Below, piece by piece: positions 50,660 to 64,000 of a DNA stretch of 64,000 nt (positions within the stretch are counted from its first letter, which is position 1; every line of letters starts with the position of its first letter). A program made the position numbers and the translations under genes. Origin of the DNA: Auanema rhodensis. Taxonomy: Eukaryota > Nematoda > Chromadorea > Rhabditida > Rhabditidae. The stretch spans positions 5,518,001-5,582,000 of the forward strand of contig OZ059899.1 of NCBI GenBank assembly GCA_964057225.1, in the 5' to 3' direction. The notes under the pieces are model-generated. The model searched no databases, was not told the DNA's origin, and saw only the letters and a list, made by a program, of their open reading frames with translations.

Positions 50660-50878
50660 ATGGGAGATACGACTAGAAAACATCGGAAATGGATAGAATA
50701 TGAAAGGAAATATCCTTTCTATATAAAAAAAGATAAATTATTAAATTTGGAAAGATTCATATTAAAACGAAAACGGTACATGGAAGATCCATCGAGAATC
50801 CCGTTAGCAGTCGTGAATATGACAACTTATATCAGACCGCAAATGAAAATAAATAATACAACGGCAAATTATAAATAG
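50660..50878 (+). CDS. Candidate 72-residue protein between LDAH and Rpn11
   Basis: Not recognised. A single open frame starts with ATG eight bases from the LDAH ATG on the opposite strand and ends two bases before the Rpn11 stop codon. It fills exactly the gap between the two minus-strand genes. The product is basic and evenly mixed: MGDTTRKHRKWIEYERKYPF, a charged helix-like middle (LLNLERFILKRKRYMEDPS), then RIPLAVVN. Composition is more complex than chance frames nearby. It could be a real small basic protein, or the antisense reading of the Rpn11-LDAH intercistronic DNA. Confidence 0.35.
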   Translation: MGDTTRKHRKWIEYERKYPFYIKKDKLLNLERFILKRKRYMEDPSRIPLAVVNMTTYIRPQMKINNTTANYK

Positions 50879-50879
50879 A

Positions 50880-52571
<1,692 letters not shown>

Positions 52572-53121
52572 CCTCTAAAATAGGAAAATATCTTAATATA
52601 CAGCTTAAAGCATGAACATAAAATATTAAAACATATAAATAATAGTAAGTCAACACAAATAAACACAAGAAACAACTTTTAAAGTATAAATGATCCCTGT
52701 TAGATTTAAACGAATTTTTGTCACCATTTGTTGAGTCGTTCATTTAAAAAACTAATACGCAATCACGTATCGTACGCGAAAAATTTTAAAAGTTGTATTT
52801 CGATAGGAGTTGATCCTCCTACCGCCATTCTCACCGTGTTCTTATCAAACTCTTAAATAAACAGTCTGCTTTCGCGGTATTTAGGTGCAGGTTGGGAACG
52901 TTGAAGTTCATTCTTGAATTGTCCTGAATTTTTTTTAAACATTCTATAATCGTACAGTTGCAAATATTATTTTTTGATTTACTTTGGAAATACTTCTTTG
53001 CAATGTCGTATGATAAAATAAAAAACTTTGCTCTGTAATATCTCTTTCTGGGCAATGGATTATATTCAAAAGTCTGATATCACTGCTTTTAGTGCTTAAA
53101 TTTGTTTCAGTTATTAGCCAA
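52572..53121. promoter_or_regulatory. Shared upstream region of Rpn11 (-) and SLC19 (+)
   Basis: About 550 bp between divergent starts, likely to hold both promoters. It contains TCGTACGCGAAA-type GC-rich sequence near 52770 and a small inverted repeat TAGGAG/CTCCTA at about 52805-52822. A TTTGTTTCAG acceptor ends at 53110, 11 bp before the SLC19 start. The minus-strand frame 52831-53055 lacks an ATG start and is not called. Confidence 0.45.
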
Positions 53122-55086
53122 ATGCACTGGAAATATACAACTCTATTAATATGTATATATGGTATTGTTAAAGAATTTCGTCCTGCTACTCCTTTTCTAA
53201 CTCCATTCTTGGTTACAAATAAAAATATAACTACGGAGCAAATTTATGGAGAAATTTATCCGTTTTGGACATATTCTTATATGATCTTCTTGGTAAGATT
53301 TATTTTATAAATAAATATAAATATGTTGTTTACTTTCTTTTTAATTTTTTCGCTTCACGCATTCCACGTCATATATCATACATCAATTGGAATTAAAAAT
53401 TAAAAACTATTTGTTCAACACTCACATATGATTAAAACTTCTTGACAGATATAAAAACTTCTTTAAACGATCTGTGATCTTTCACGTATTAAAATATAAA
53501 TTTTAAAGTATTAAAAATTACAAAGCTAATTTTTGAAATTTAGATTCCTATTTTCTTCCTCACTGATATTTTACGATATAAGCCTGTGATCATATTAGAA
53601 GCTTCATGCTTAGTAATGACATGGTCTCTTCTTGTATGGGGCAAAGGTGTAGTACAAATGCAAATTATGCAATGTGTTTTCGGTAGACTTGAAAAAGTTA
53701 TTGAAATTTTTGAATTTTGTCTGGATTTCAGGTCTTTCATCTGCTTCTGAAATAGCATATTATTCATATATGTATGCAGTAGTTGAAGAAAAAAATTACA
53801 AAATGGTTACATCATATATTCGAGCGGCTGCAATGGTTGGAAAGTTGTTCGCTTACGGTATTGGTCAAACTTTAGTTTCCACAAATACGGGATCATATTT
53901 GCTATTGAACCAAGTTCTCAGCTTTTTCATTGAGTTAACCACATGTGAAAAGTTATAGATTTCTCTTGGAGCTGTCTGTCTTGTTTGGGTTATTGCTCTC
54001 TTTCTCCCATCTGTCAAAGTTGAAAGGAAAACAACAGCTGTAGGCATGATGGAAGATGCTGATTCCAATGGCAGTTCTAGTAATTTAGAAGGCATGGATA
54101 ATGAAACTATTAGAGCAGATAACGAATTAACGTATAATTTCACCAAAGTTTTCTTTCTACTCTAAAATTTTTTACAGAAGAGGCGAAGTTGAGAGAAGAA
54201 AGCTACAGAATGGCATCAAGAGTTATATCTTAGACACACTCAGGAACTTTAGCATTTATAAGAAAAATAAAATTGTTTTAAAGTGGTCAATTTGGTGGTC
54301 TTTAACAAGTTGTGGTATTTATCAGGTAAATTCATTTGTTATAGTTAATATAAATTGCAAATATTGTATTTTTTTTCTAGGTTTATAACTATATGCAAAC
54401 TTTATGGCTGGAAATGCAACCTGATCCAGCCAAAGTTGACAATGGTATTGCAGAGTTTGCTCATACAGCTTTAGGTTAATTCATTTCTTCGAAGAAAAAA
54501 GATTTTAAACTTTGTTTGTTACAGGAGCAGTTTTATCTTTCGTGATTCAATATTTGTATATAAATTGGAAACGTTATGGTGAAATTACACTTTGTGTTTC
54601 ATCTCTTTTGATTGCCGCAATTCTTGGATATCTATCACAGACATCACAAATCGTAATTGGATATATAGGATATGTTATATGTACTGCAATTTACAACATG
54701 CTTATTACAGCTGCTAGGTTATTAAAATAATATTTAAAATATTTATTTATAATTTAAAAATTAATTTACAGTGCCAATATTGCAACAGAATTAACAAATT
54801 CTAATTATGGCTTAGTTTTTGGTTGGAACACATTTGTAGCTGTATTATTACAAACCATCTTAACATTAGCTGTAGCTGATTCTCATGGATTTAATTTAGC
54901 TATTAGAACACAGGTTTTCTTTCAAATATTTAAAATAATATTAAATAATTATTTTTCTTATAGTTCGTAGTATATTCGGGTTATTTCGTGGCTGTTGGAT
55001 GTGTATTTTTGCTTTTCATAATTATGGGAAAAATTCGAAGTTGCTGCTCACGCAAAAATGAAGGAAGTTACAACCTCAATAATTAA
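53122..55086 (+). CDS. SLC19-family folate/thiamine transporter
   Basis: Twelve-helix major facilitator that imports reduced folates or thiamine; nematodes have several such genes (folt family). Start at 53122 gives MHWKYTTLLICIYG, then the family block GIVKEFRPATPFLTPFLVT and EIYPFWTYSYMIF. Further blocks: TDILRYKPVIILE, SASEIAYYSYMYAVV (helix 4), then VTSYIRAAAMVGKLFAYGIG. A hydrophilic central loop follows (VERKTTAVGMMEDADSNGSS), then WSIWWSLTSCGIYQ, VYNYMQTLWLE, LVFGWNTFVAVLLQT, and a short polar tail. All match the order in animal SLC19A1-3. About nine exons and roughly 470-480 residues. Folate versus thiamine specificity cannot be read from sequence by eye. AATAAA near 55281 ends the transcript. 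Confidence 0.94.
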
Positions 55087-58000
55087 GTTAGGATTTGTAT
55101 TTTAATATTGTTGATCAATTAGATGTTGTATTAGAGTTTTGTATAGTGTTAGTTATGTTGTAGATTATTATGTTTAGAATTTTGATAACACATATCAGGT
55201 TTACTATAGCATTTTTGATCAATGCTCAATGTCTCAATGCATATTCGGCAAGGATTATTTCCAAAATACACAAGTATTGAAATAAAAAATAATATTTTCT
55301 ATCTTTACATCTCGAATATCTACAACTTGCTAAGTTCATTAGAAATGTTTTGAAACAATGATAAACTTGCGACATTCGTTGTGATACACAAACAATGTTT
55401 ATAAATTTTTAATCACATATATGGAAAAATTTGATTATATTTTTCTACAAGATTATAAGAAAATGTAAAATATAAGGTAATATTTACATTTTGTTTCTTT
55501 TTTAATATAAAAAAATGTTTTTGTTTCCCCAAATTAATACAAAAATGAATGTCATGCGGTATATTGTAAGCTTTTGATGTCCAGCTCTTTCGTATATTTA
55601 GTTTGTAATGTTTTATCTTTCTTTTCAAACTTCAAAGCTTTGATTTAGTAAAACATATTTGTTAGAAAATTCTTGAATTTCGCAGACGCAATTCGATGGC
55701 ATAAATTCCGAAAATTCTTGACTTCCAATATACATTATGCATTCAAGTTATGATAATTCATTCATCTTGTTTTGCTTTAGTTCAAATATTTTTTTCTTAA
55801 TATATAGCTGTTTTAAGCCTGCAAATATTCTGAAATATATTGATACCATATAATATGAGAAATATCAGGAAATATATCAAATCTTAAACAAGAGTTATAA
55901 ACGGAAAAAAAAACTTAAAATATCAGTTGCAAACATCTGTTCAATTACTTACTTTTTTTCCTTTTGTAATGTGGCTTATCAACATTTTTAGTTCAAATCT
56001 TTAACATTATTGCAACATTTTGCACATATTCAAATGAAATGCACTGAACAATTAAAAAATTAACAAAAAAAAGGAAGAAAACGATTGATGCAATTACAAA
56101 GTAATAGCGTTTTCTGCTCATCTACATGCCCGATCTCAGCTTGACGTCCAGTACTGCTACTTTCATTTTTATTGCAGAAAAGTTTTGAGAGGTGTGAAAC
56201 ATAAATAGAAATCTAACTAGATATAAACATCTGTATATATATATTTTTGTTTTATATTTTAATATTAGGTAAAGAAATATATAATGAATGAACAAAAAAT
56301 AACATAAGTAAAATAATAGATGCATATAGTAATAGATGAGAAGAAAAATAATAATGAAAAGACATATTTTACTTCTGTTTTCTCTTATATTCTATATGTA
56401 TTGAAAATTTTGAATTTGTTGCAAATGTCCTTTTTGTGATTTAGCAAAACTTTGTCATAATTCTGATATATAATTTAATATTTTACTAATAAATTCTTTT
56501 TTTTTCTTGCTTCATCCTCAGCAACAATAATCTGATTCATCTAAGAGCAAAGCCGAAGCTGGTGGAGCAAAAGAATATAAAGTAACAGAGAAATAGAGAA
56601 AGAAAGTGATCTCCGCGTTGAATCTCTTTTTTTGTTGCAAATTTTCACTTACATAGGTTTCTTCTATTATATATTTCAATGTGTGTTGTGCTAATCCTTC
56701 TTCATCGTAGTTTGAGGTAAAATAATGGTTTTATCCCTGCTCACATGATAATCACTCTTTTCCGTTAAACTTGAGCAATAAGATAGTTAATATATTTAGA
56801 TCAGATGTTTTGGCTGAACATGTAGTTATATTCTTAGATTCTAATATGAGCTCTCATTTTCGTTGCAAGACTAACAAACTATCAGCTATTTGGCACAAGG
56901 GGTATGATGACATGTCATTTCCATATACAGCTTTCATTTCAACTACATATTATTTCAACAATTGATGACAGTAGTCAATATACATAATTTTCTGTTTATT
57001 CAATGAGAAAAACATTAATTTTACAAACAAAAAAATTATGTTCCTACTTTCTTAGTTATTTTCTCAACCTCTATTATATGTGTGTTGTTGCTTCAAAACC
57101 ATAACCTTCAGTGCATTCCTCCATAACCAACTATCTTGACTTGTTTTTCATTTTTTTTCTGCAGAAGAGCTATAGAAACTTTGAAAACTTTTAATCAGTT
57201 CTTTGGCTATCCTGTTCAAAATTTCAGACTCATATCTCTCTACAACACTGTCGCCATCATTGCAGAGCTGTTTTTCATTTTGCGTGTGTGTTTTCGTTCA
57301 GCTGCTTCCTGCTTACCCAGTTACGGGTTTATTCTTCTATTTGAAGCTTTGTGTCTAAGTTGTTCCTTGAAAGTAACTTGTATGATTTTAAGCTTATATC
57401 TTAAAAAAGTTGAAAAACCTTTCTTCTCCCCTGTCTTTTCAATTTCACGAATAATGAGTCTGTTGTTTACGTGAATTTCACGTGAAAATTTAATATTCAT
57501 TTGTATAATTAAAGAACATCTGACACGGTTGTTGTTTTTTATGTTTAAATTATCTTATCTGTCATACAGCAGATCAGATGATATTAATTTTTTTCTCATT
57601 CGCAACATGAATTTTAATATTTGAAGTTCATTGTTTGTGGTTTATTTTATTAGTTTATTATAATAATTATTATGTTTAATTATAGAATATATATTATAGA
57701 ATATACATATATACGTAATATATATATATTTATTTCATATTTTTAATCTTTGTAATTTATATAATTTAATTTAATATATTATCAGTTCATTAACATCCCG
57801 CGCATTTTTACAAATATCATATTCAGAAAATAAATTTAATTTTTCAAAGTATCATAAAACATATCATTTATGTATCTCTTCTGGATTTATTATATGAACA
57901 TAGTATATACTATATCTTATAGATCAAATATCTACTATGTCATTCAAACGCAAAAAATATTATTTTCAATAATTTCTTTATTTCTTGCATAGTAGAACGA

Positions 58001-59398
58001 TCTTATCTTTGAGCTATAAATGAGATACAATATCAAATTTTCTATAATAAGATTTTGATATTTCCAAGTTGTTGATCATGTCATATACACACATATCTAT
58101 GTTGTACATAATATATGTATGCATGAACCTTTTTTTTTATTAAAAAAAGAAAGAAAAAAATTATTTAGATTTTAAATAAACGTCATGCACTATTAAATCT
58201 TTAATGTGACTAATTGAGTAATTTGTTTTGTGAACAACAAGAGTTCTAGAACAATTTGAATAATTTTACTTTGCCAACATTTTCATTGCATTTTTCTCAG
58301 TGTTTCTTAATCTTTATAGAAGAAAATTGAAAAATATAACCAAAATTGAGAGAAAAAATCTTTCGTAATGTTCAATAATTTTACTTATTCACTATGAACA
58401 TAGTTGAAATGAAAAAAAGCTGCTAAAAGAGAAGTAACAAACCGAAAGTTCATCCATTTTTCCGCTTCATTTTTGGTGCTACAAATCATATTTTGATGAC
58501 GTCTTAGGTTCAATGAAGTCGATATCGCATAAATTTGATTTTATCATATGTAAGTATGTACATATCTTTGAACAAGACTTAAATAAATGAATTAATTATT
58601 TTAAAAGTACTATTATATATAATAAATAAACTTTATATTTATTCTTTTATTTAATATTTCTTTATGTATTAACATGGATGATTGAAGATGTTCAATATCT
58701 GTGAAAGACGTCATGAAGATTGAACAAGCTTTGGAGTTATCGAATATAACGTCATTAACAGAATCTCATTGATTGTTATATTTAGTATACATATATATAT
58801 ATATTTGAAAATTGTATTCGATAAGAAGTATAAAACCTACAATCTTTTCTCTTCCTCTTCCTCTTTCACTCTTTTCCTTCCTTCCTCTCTCTCTTAACAT
58901 ACCTCTTTTATTCTATATCTCTATCTCATTATCCTTATTCCTTTTCCCTTTCATATCCAATGCGTATTAATTTTATTCCCTTTATTTCCATATTTCAACA
59001 GGACTTCAAAACATATTCCCATCAGAATTGTGTTTAGGTAGCATTCATCAACAGATTCTGAAAAGCTCCTATTTCATAGCCGATGAACACCGACCTCTGT
59101 AGTGGAGTTGTCCTGAAAAACAGAAGCAGTACTCGTCTCACCGTTACAATTTTGTTCCACGCACTCTCTGCATATACCATAGTTTATCCAAACCATAATT
59201 AAGCATTTTCCTCTTTGAGCAATAAAATTACGAAAATTCTATTGGCTATTCTGAATATTCTTTTTCCCGACCATGTCCCCTCCCACCCTCTCAGTGTTCT
59301 TTCTCTCCCCCCTCTCTCTTTCTCTCTCTCTCTCTGTTCCTTTCTTTATTTCCCTTTATTCACTTATGAATTCCTCCCTTTTTACGTATCAACATATC

Positions 59399-59574
59399 AT
59401 TTTTCACAACGAGCTGAACTATTTTCGAAGAAACCAGTAATCAGACCAAAGGACATCTTTGTTTGGATGAAGGGGACATATACACACAGTTTGTACTCGA
59501 GTCCAAAGGATTGTCATTTTCCGGATAGGATGTTAAGCCTAATTAGAAAGGACTATCCCTTTGGCCATTTATAG
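59399..59574 (+). other. Exon-like open frame in the right-hand desert
   Basis: About 58 codons open to a TAG at 59572, with protein-like content: AELFSKKPVIRPKDIFVWMK, GTYTHSLYSSPKDCHFPD and RMLSLIRKDYPFGHL. The DNA is clearly more GC-rich than its surroundings. There is no start codon and no obvious acceptor partner. Could be a terminal exon of an unrecognised gene or a conserved non-coding element. Confidence 0.2.
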
Positions 59575-61453
59575 TTAAACTTGAAAAAATATTTATTTTA
59601 ATTTTATTTTTTATTAAATTTAACTAATATAAGATTTATAATAGATATATATATAATGATAAGATATATTGTTTACATAAATATGTGAATAGTTAAAGAA
59701 GAACTAATCATGTAAATATTAGGAAATTTTATTTTTAAATTCCCAATGGTCACAAAATTCTTAAAAAAAAAGAAAAATCATGATATCTTTATATATAATA
59801 TAATAAAATATATTTTTATAGTTTAATTTCATTCTTTTTCAAAATATTTTTTTTCTATTTAATTATAAAATAAATAGTTTGTATCATATTTCTATTAAAA
59901 GAAATATTTTATCTTCTTCCTATTTAAATCAGTATTATATTACTTCCGTTATTTCTATAAATATTTAAAAAAAATTCAATTTCAATTTTTTAATTTATTT
60001 AAAATAATTTTAATATTTTATTTATATAATATAATAAATATTATTTACATAATTAAAGAATTAAACTTAAATTCTTATATTTTCATATATAAATATGTTT
60101 TTTTGTAATTTTTTTAGTATAATAAACTCAAAAAAAAACTGACATTTAACACAAGATATTGTGTTGTTAAATATTTCAAAATGTATACAAAATATGTGAA
60201 TAGACATAGTAATTTCACAAAGCATTGTTTCCGTTTTTGCCAGTTACCTTGGTTGTTTTATCTTAAAAAGTAAGATATACGTACATAAATATTTTATATT
60301 TTACTTGTAATACTTTTTTTTTAAAAAAGAATTATATTAAATATTTAATTTTGTATCTTTCTACTTATCATATAATATAATTAATTATAAATAAACCTTT
60401 ACAATTGTTTCTTCAAAAATTCATATTGATACACAAATAATCTTTTGCACTTTCTTTAACTATAAGGAGAAATAACCTTCAGTAACTATGTATTTTTTAG
60501 TTTTGACTATGCCATTAGTACAACATCTGTCACTCGTTTTACCGCTTTCTCTTCCTTTTTTACTCTTAAATTCATTCTATTTCTATATTTGTTTTCAATA
60601 TTTTCTACTGTTCTTCTCCTTTTTTAAGATATTTTCCTTATATTCTTTATAAATATCTATTTAAACTGTAGAATAATATATAAATATTATTATTATTATG
60701 ATGATGATGAAGAAAACTTTTTTAATTTATACATATTTCTATGCATTTTATTTATAATAATATATAACTGTCCCTTTCACCATATATTCACTTGTATTTT
60801 TCAATTGTTATCAACATCATCATCTTTTTCTAATTTCCTTCCTTTTCTCTGAAATTTGACATCATAACGAAGACTTAATCGCTTCTTTTACTATCAATGT
60901 CTCCAAAGACTAAAATGTAAAAAAGAAAGATAATTGCTCTCCGATCGTTCACTGTTTCCTATGAGCTTTAACACCTTTGAATATTCTCCTTTTTATCTTC
61001 TTATTAGACTTCATTTGATCGTTGATTTATCAGATTTTTTGATATATTTATAATAATTTATATAAAATTCTTTTTTATTTTAATAAAATATGAATATTAT
61101 TTTTATAAAATACATATGTATATACGTATATTTATCATATATCTATATATAGATATACGTATACGTAAAGATATTTGGTTGAAGTCATTTGCTTTTTCAA
61201 ATCTTCAGAATTTCAAATATGTTTTTTTGCTAGTAAACTGTGCTACACAACATAAGATAAAGTAAGATATACACTATGTATAAAGAACAAAAAAGAAAAG
61301 AAACAACTTCTTATCTGTATATATGCTTGTTACTTCATAGAACAAAGCATGAAGTTTGAAATTGTTGACTTCTCTTTCTTCATTCTGACTTATTCATAAC
61401 TTAGTTTATTTTTTAATTTTTTTTTCGCTCTCTCTCTCTCTCTTTTTCTCTGA

Positions 61454-61657
61454 TTATTCATATCTTCTTCTCTTCTTATTCTCACACATCCGCTCAATTT
61501 TATTACCATACTCAGTAGTATATTCTGTATTTTGTTTGTGGTCAGAGGTGGGATGTCCTGTTTTTTCCGTACAAGACCCAACCTTTCCTATATTTTCATA
61601 CACCTCATCAAAGTTGTTTTGAGGTTTACAAGCAAGAGAATATGATGTTAAATGCAT
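61454..61657 (-). CDS. Candidate 67-residue hydrophilic protein
   Basis: Not recognised. ATG-started minus-strand frame beginning MHLTSYSLACKPQNNFDEVY and ending MCENKKRRRYE. It is hydrophilic and not low-complexity, unlike most chance frames in this AT-rich DNA. No splice signals, poly(A) signal or relatives were identified to support it. Confidence 0.18.
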   Translation of the reverse strand: MHLTSYSLACKPQNNFDEVYENIGKVGSCTEKTGHPTSDHKQNTEYTTEYGNKIERMCENKKRRRYE

Positions 61658-64000
61658 TGACCAAAATGATGTAAAGGAATGTCGGTGGAAATAATAACTG
61701 AAGCGAGAAAGGTAGAGCAGATGCTCATACTTTAAGGTACAAAAAGAATGAATTTTGTGTCGATTTTTTCGCCCAAAATTGCAATCTATTTTCCTCTACC
61801 TCCGCTCTCTCATCCTCTCGTTCTCTTCCTTATCCTCGTGTTTTCTCTCGTTCTCTATCCATTCGTTTTCATTTTTCATTCCACCTCTATCTTTATTTTT
61901 CATAATGCTTTGCAGCAGATTCTCAAAATTTTCAAGCATTTTCGAAAAAAAAAATCTTGTTGTTACTGCAGCTTCAATTTGGCTGTCCACTCATGTTGTT
62001 AGTACTCAATGGACTTTCTCCTCATTATGCTTTGAACTACTAATCCTTTGGTTCAATCTTTTCGTCTTGAGTATTGTGTACTTCTCTAATAATTTTACCT
62101 TCATAACTAAACTTTTATATATTTAAAATTATATATTTAACTATTTTATATAATATAATAATTAAATTTAAATTTAATAGATAATATTTTAAATTTATCA
62201 TGAAAAATATGAATGAACATGTTGTTCCAATAGCATTTAGCTCATAAAAACAGCCTTTTTATCAAGTAAAACCTTTTTCTCTTTGCAAGAGGATCAATTA
62301 GATGATGTTTTGAGTCCCTGTTCTTCGTTTCTTCATCCGTATTGAGGAAGATACGCAGAAAAACATTGCTCAGTTGATGGACATGACAAAGACAAAGCAT
62401 ATGAACAAGAAATTGAGAAATTTCCTCTGTAACACTTCGTTTTCGTCTTATATCTCACTTTTTTTTGCTTTTAACTTGGTTTTCAAGCTTGCAATGTCAT
62501 CAGATTTCGTCAACCTAATATCTCAAATTGCTAAAATATTTATAAGTATGAGAATATCTAATTTGACATATTTTGTTTATTTTTTTTTACTCCTGAAACA
62601 TACTTAACATTTATATATTTTTTTATTTTTAATATATATATATATAATATAAATTAAAAACTTAAACTCTCTCAAACTTTATTTTAAATTAAATAAAAGA
62701 AATATTTTTGTTTTAAATATATTTTAAATTAAGCGTATTTTGGAGAAAAACTTTATACAAAATTTCTAAAAAATAGGAGATATTCGATTACACTAGAATT
62801 CGAAAGAGTATATGTTATGGCCATATAGGTTATATGATTATGAATTAGAAATTATTCCAAGAATATGGATAAAATCTATTTATCTTCTTATTGTTTTCAC
62901 TAATCCATATGACTCATATTTATTATTTAGCTTTTCAATAAAAGAATTATTACAATACAAAATTATTTTTGTTTTTATAATTAGAAATATTATTCAATTT
63001 TCTATGTAAAATTTAAATATAAATTAAAAAAAAAGTACAAAACTAAAACAACGTTTTTAAGCTTTTTCTACTTATTACCTTTAAACTAGCAATCAAGTTA
63101 TAAAACTACATTGAACATTTGTTTTATGATTTTGTCAAACAAACCATTTAAGCTTTAGAATGAAGTTTTTTCATTAAAGCTCAAACTTCAATGAGCAACA
63201 TGACTTGAAATATAATTATAGATTTCTTTTGATAGTTAGTTTTGAACATTTAACTTAACTTAAATGATAATTATAAGATGTATATATACATATATAGTAT
63301 ATATATATAAATATATAAATATATATTCTATGTATATGTATATGTTGTTCAAAATTCTTTATTCATACTTTCAAGCTATTTTTTGAGCTATAATTGCATA
63401 GTATGGTTTAAGAATACTAACAACTATGTATATATTCATTTTATATAAAAAAAAATAATATTTGTTGTTATTTAGTGGTTAGTGGAGTATTATAGGTAGA
63501 ATAACCATCGAACATATATTTGAATTTATATAATGAAATTTCATTTTCACTTATTATGCTGTAAAAGAAATTTATTTATATTAAACTTTTTTTTTATAAA
63601 TATAATCTAAAAATTAAATAATATATTTAGAATATATACAAGTTTTTATTTATGTTGAACTATATTTTAAATTTGAGATAAGAGAAAATTAAACTATTTA
63701 AAAGAAAAAAGTTCAATTGCATGATGTCAAAAGAATGTTCTGAATGGAAACTTTCCAAAATATCGTAGTTAGCTTTATCTATCTATCAATATTTTTCATT
63801 TGAAACTTTTTTTTTTGTTTCTCATAGATATTTCCTTGTTTTGCTCACAAAGTTAAAGTATTTGAAGCCTTTTGAGTTTAATGAGCCTTCTTTTTTTTGA
63901 GTGTTATTTAAAGAAGTAAAAGAAAAGAAAAAAAAAAAGAAAAAAAGAAAAAAGGGTTATTATTTGAAATTTTCTTTTAAAACTAAATATAATTTAAATG

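Larger units (their letters stand above)
55087..64000. other. Gene desert at the right end
   Basis: After the SLC19 3' untranslated region no gene is recognised to the end of the window. The DNA is AT-rich with T/C tracts (59305-59340 and 61425-61450 are CT-rich). More complex islands: 56520-56600, 56760-56960, 57160-57420, 58430-58540, 59030-59200, 59400-59574 and 61480-61740. A frame at 56540-56596 reads SSKSKAEAGGAKEYKVTEK before a stop but has an in-frame stop just upstream. From 59580 to 61330 and from 62100 to the end it is nearly all AT. Confidence 0.4.

Noticed and set aside
52831-53055. 74-codon minus-strand frame between Rpn11 and SLC19
   Set aside because: Begins at a non-ATG codon, lies in the shared promoter region and has no recognisable motif.
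57136-57474. 112-codon frame beginning after TTTTTTCTGCAG
   Set aside because: Hydrophobic, Ser/Leu/Phe-rich translation; no phase-compatible partner exon and no similarity.

Overview
This is eukaryotic nuclear DNA, very AT-rich, with genes broken into many short exons by introns of mostly about 40-60 nt. The best match is a small invertebrate, most likely a nematode. The gene set is metazoan: an SLC19 vitamin transporter, an RCBTB-type RCC1/BTB protein, a stomatin and a secreted thrombospondin type-1 repeat protein. Several start codons also sit within a few bases of a perfect 3' splice acceptor, as expected where a spliced leader is trans-spliced. The species is not identified. No rRNA, tRNA, CRISPR array, bacterial operon or intact transposon was recognised.

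Layout. (1) 0.4-14.7 kb is a gene-dense plus-strand block: mitochondrial-type branched-chain aminotransferase, choline-phosphate cytidylyltransferase, the nonsense-mediated decay factor UPF3/SMG-4, a stomatin-family membrane protein, and an F-box protein resembling FBXW5. (2) 14.7-21.7 kb has no recognisable gene. (3) 21.7-27.0 kb holds an RCBTB-like gene and the thrombospondin-repeat gene. (4) 27.0-45.6 kb is an 18.5 kb gene desert. It is full of pyrimidine tracts and microsatellites and carries islands of more complex, more GC-rich sequence. The islands contain perfect nuclear-receptor-type direct repeats, a GC-rich inverted repeat and several exon-like open frames. (5) 45.6-55.1 kb is dense again: a small type I membrane protein, a nuclear-looking protein with tandem SUMO-interaction-like motifs and a 50-residue membrane protein on the plus strand; then on the minus strand Rpn11 followed by LDAH; then an SLC19 transporter on the plus strand, head-to-head with Rpn11. 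(6) 55.1-64.0 kb is another desert.

The recognised genes are mostly housekeeping (amino acid and phospholipid metabolism, mRNA surveillance, proteasome, lipid droplets, vitamin uptake) and do not form one pathway. Plus-strand pcyt-1/smg-4 and minus-strand Rpn11/LDAH are close enough to be operonic if the species trans-splices. The least explained parts are the three unfamiliar proteins at 45.6-49.2 kb, an in-frame cryptic terminal exon inside the large Rpn11 intron, and the coding-like or regulatory islands in the 27-45 kb desert. Exon structures were traced by hand from reading frame, splice sites and family similarity, so individual boundaries may be off by a few bases.
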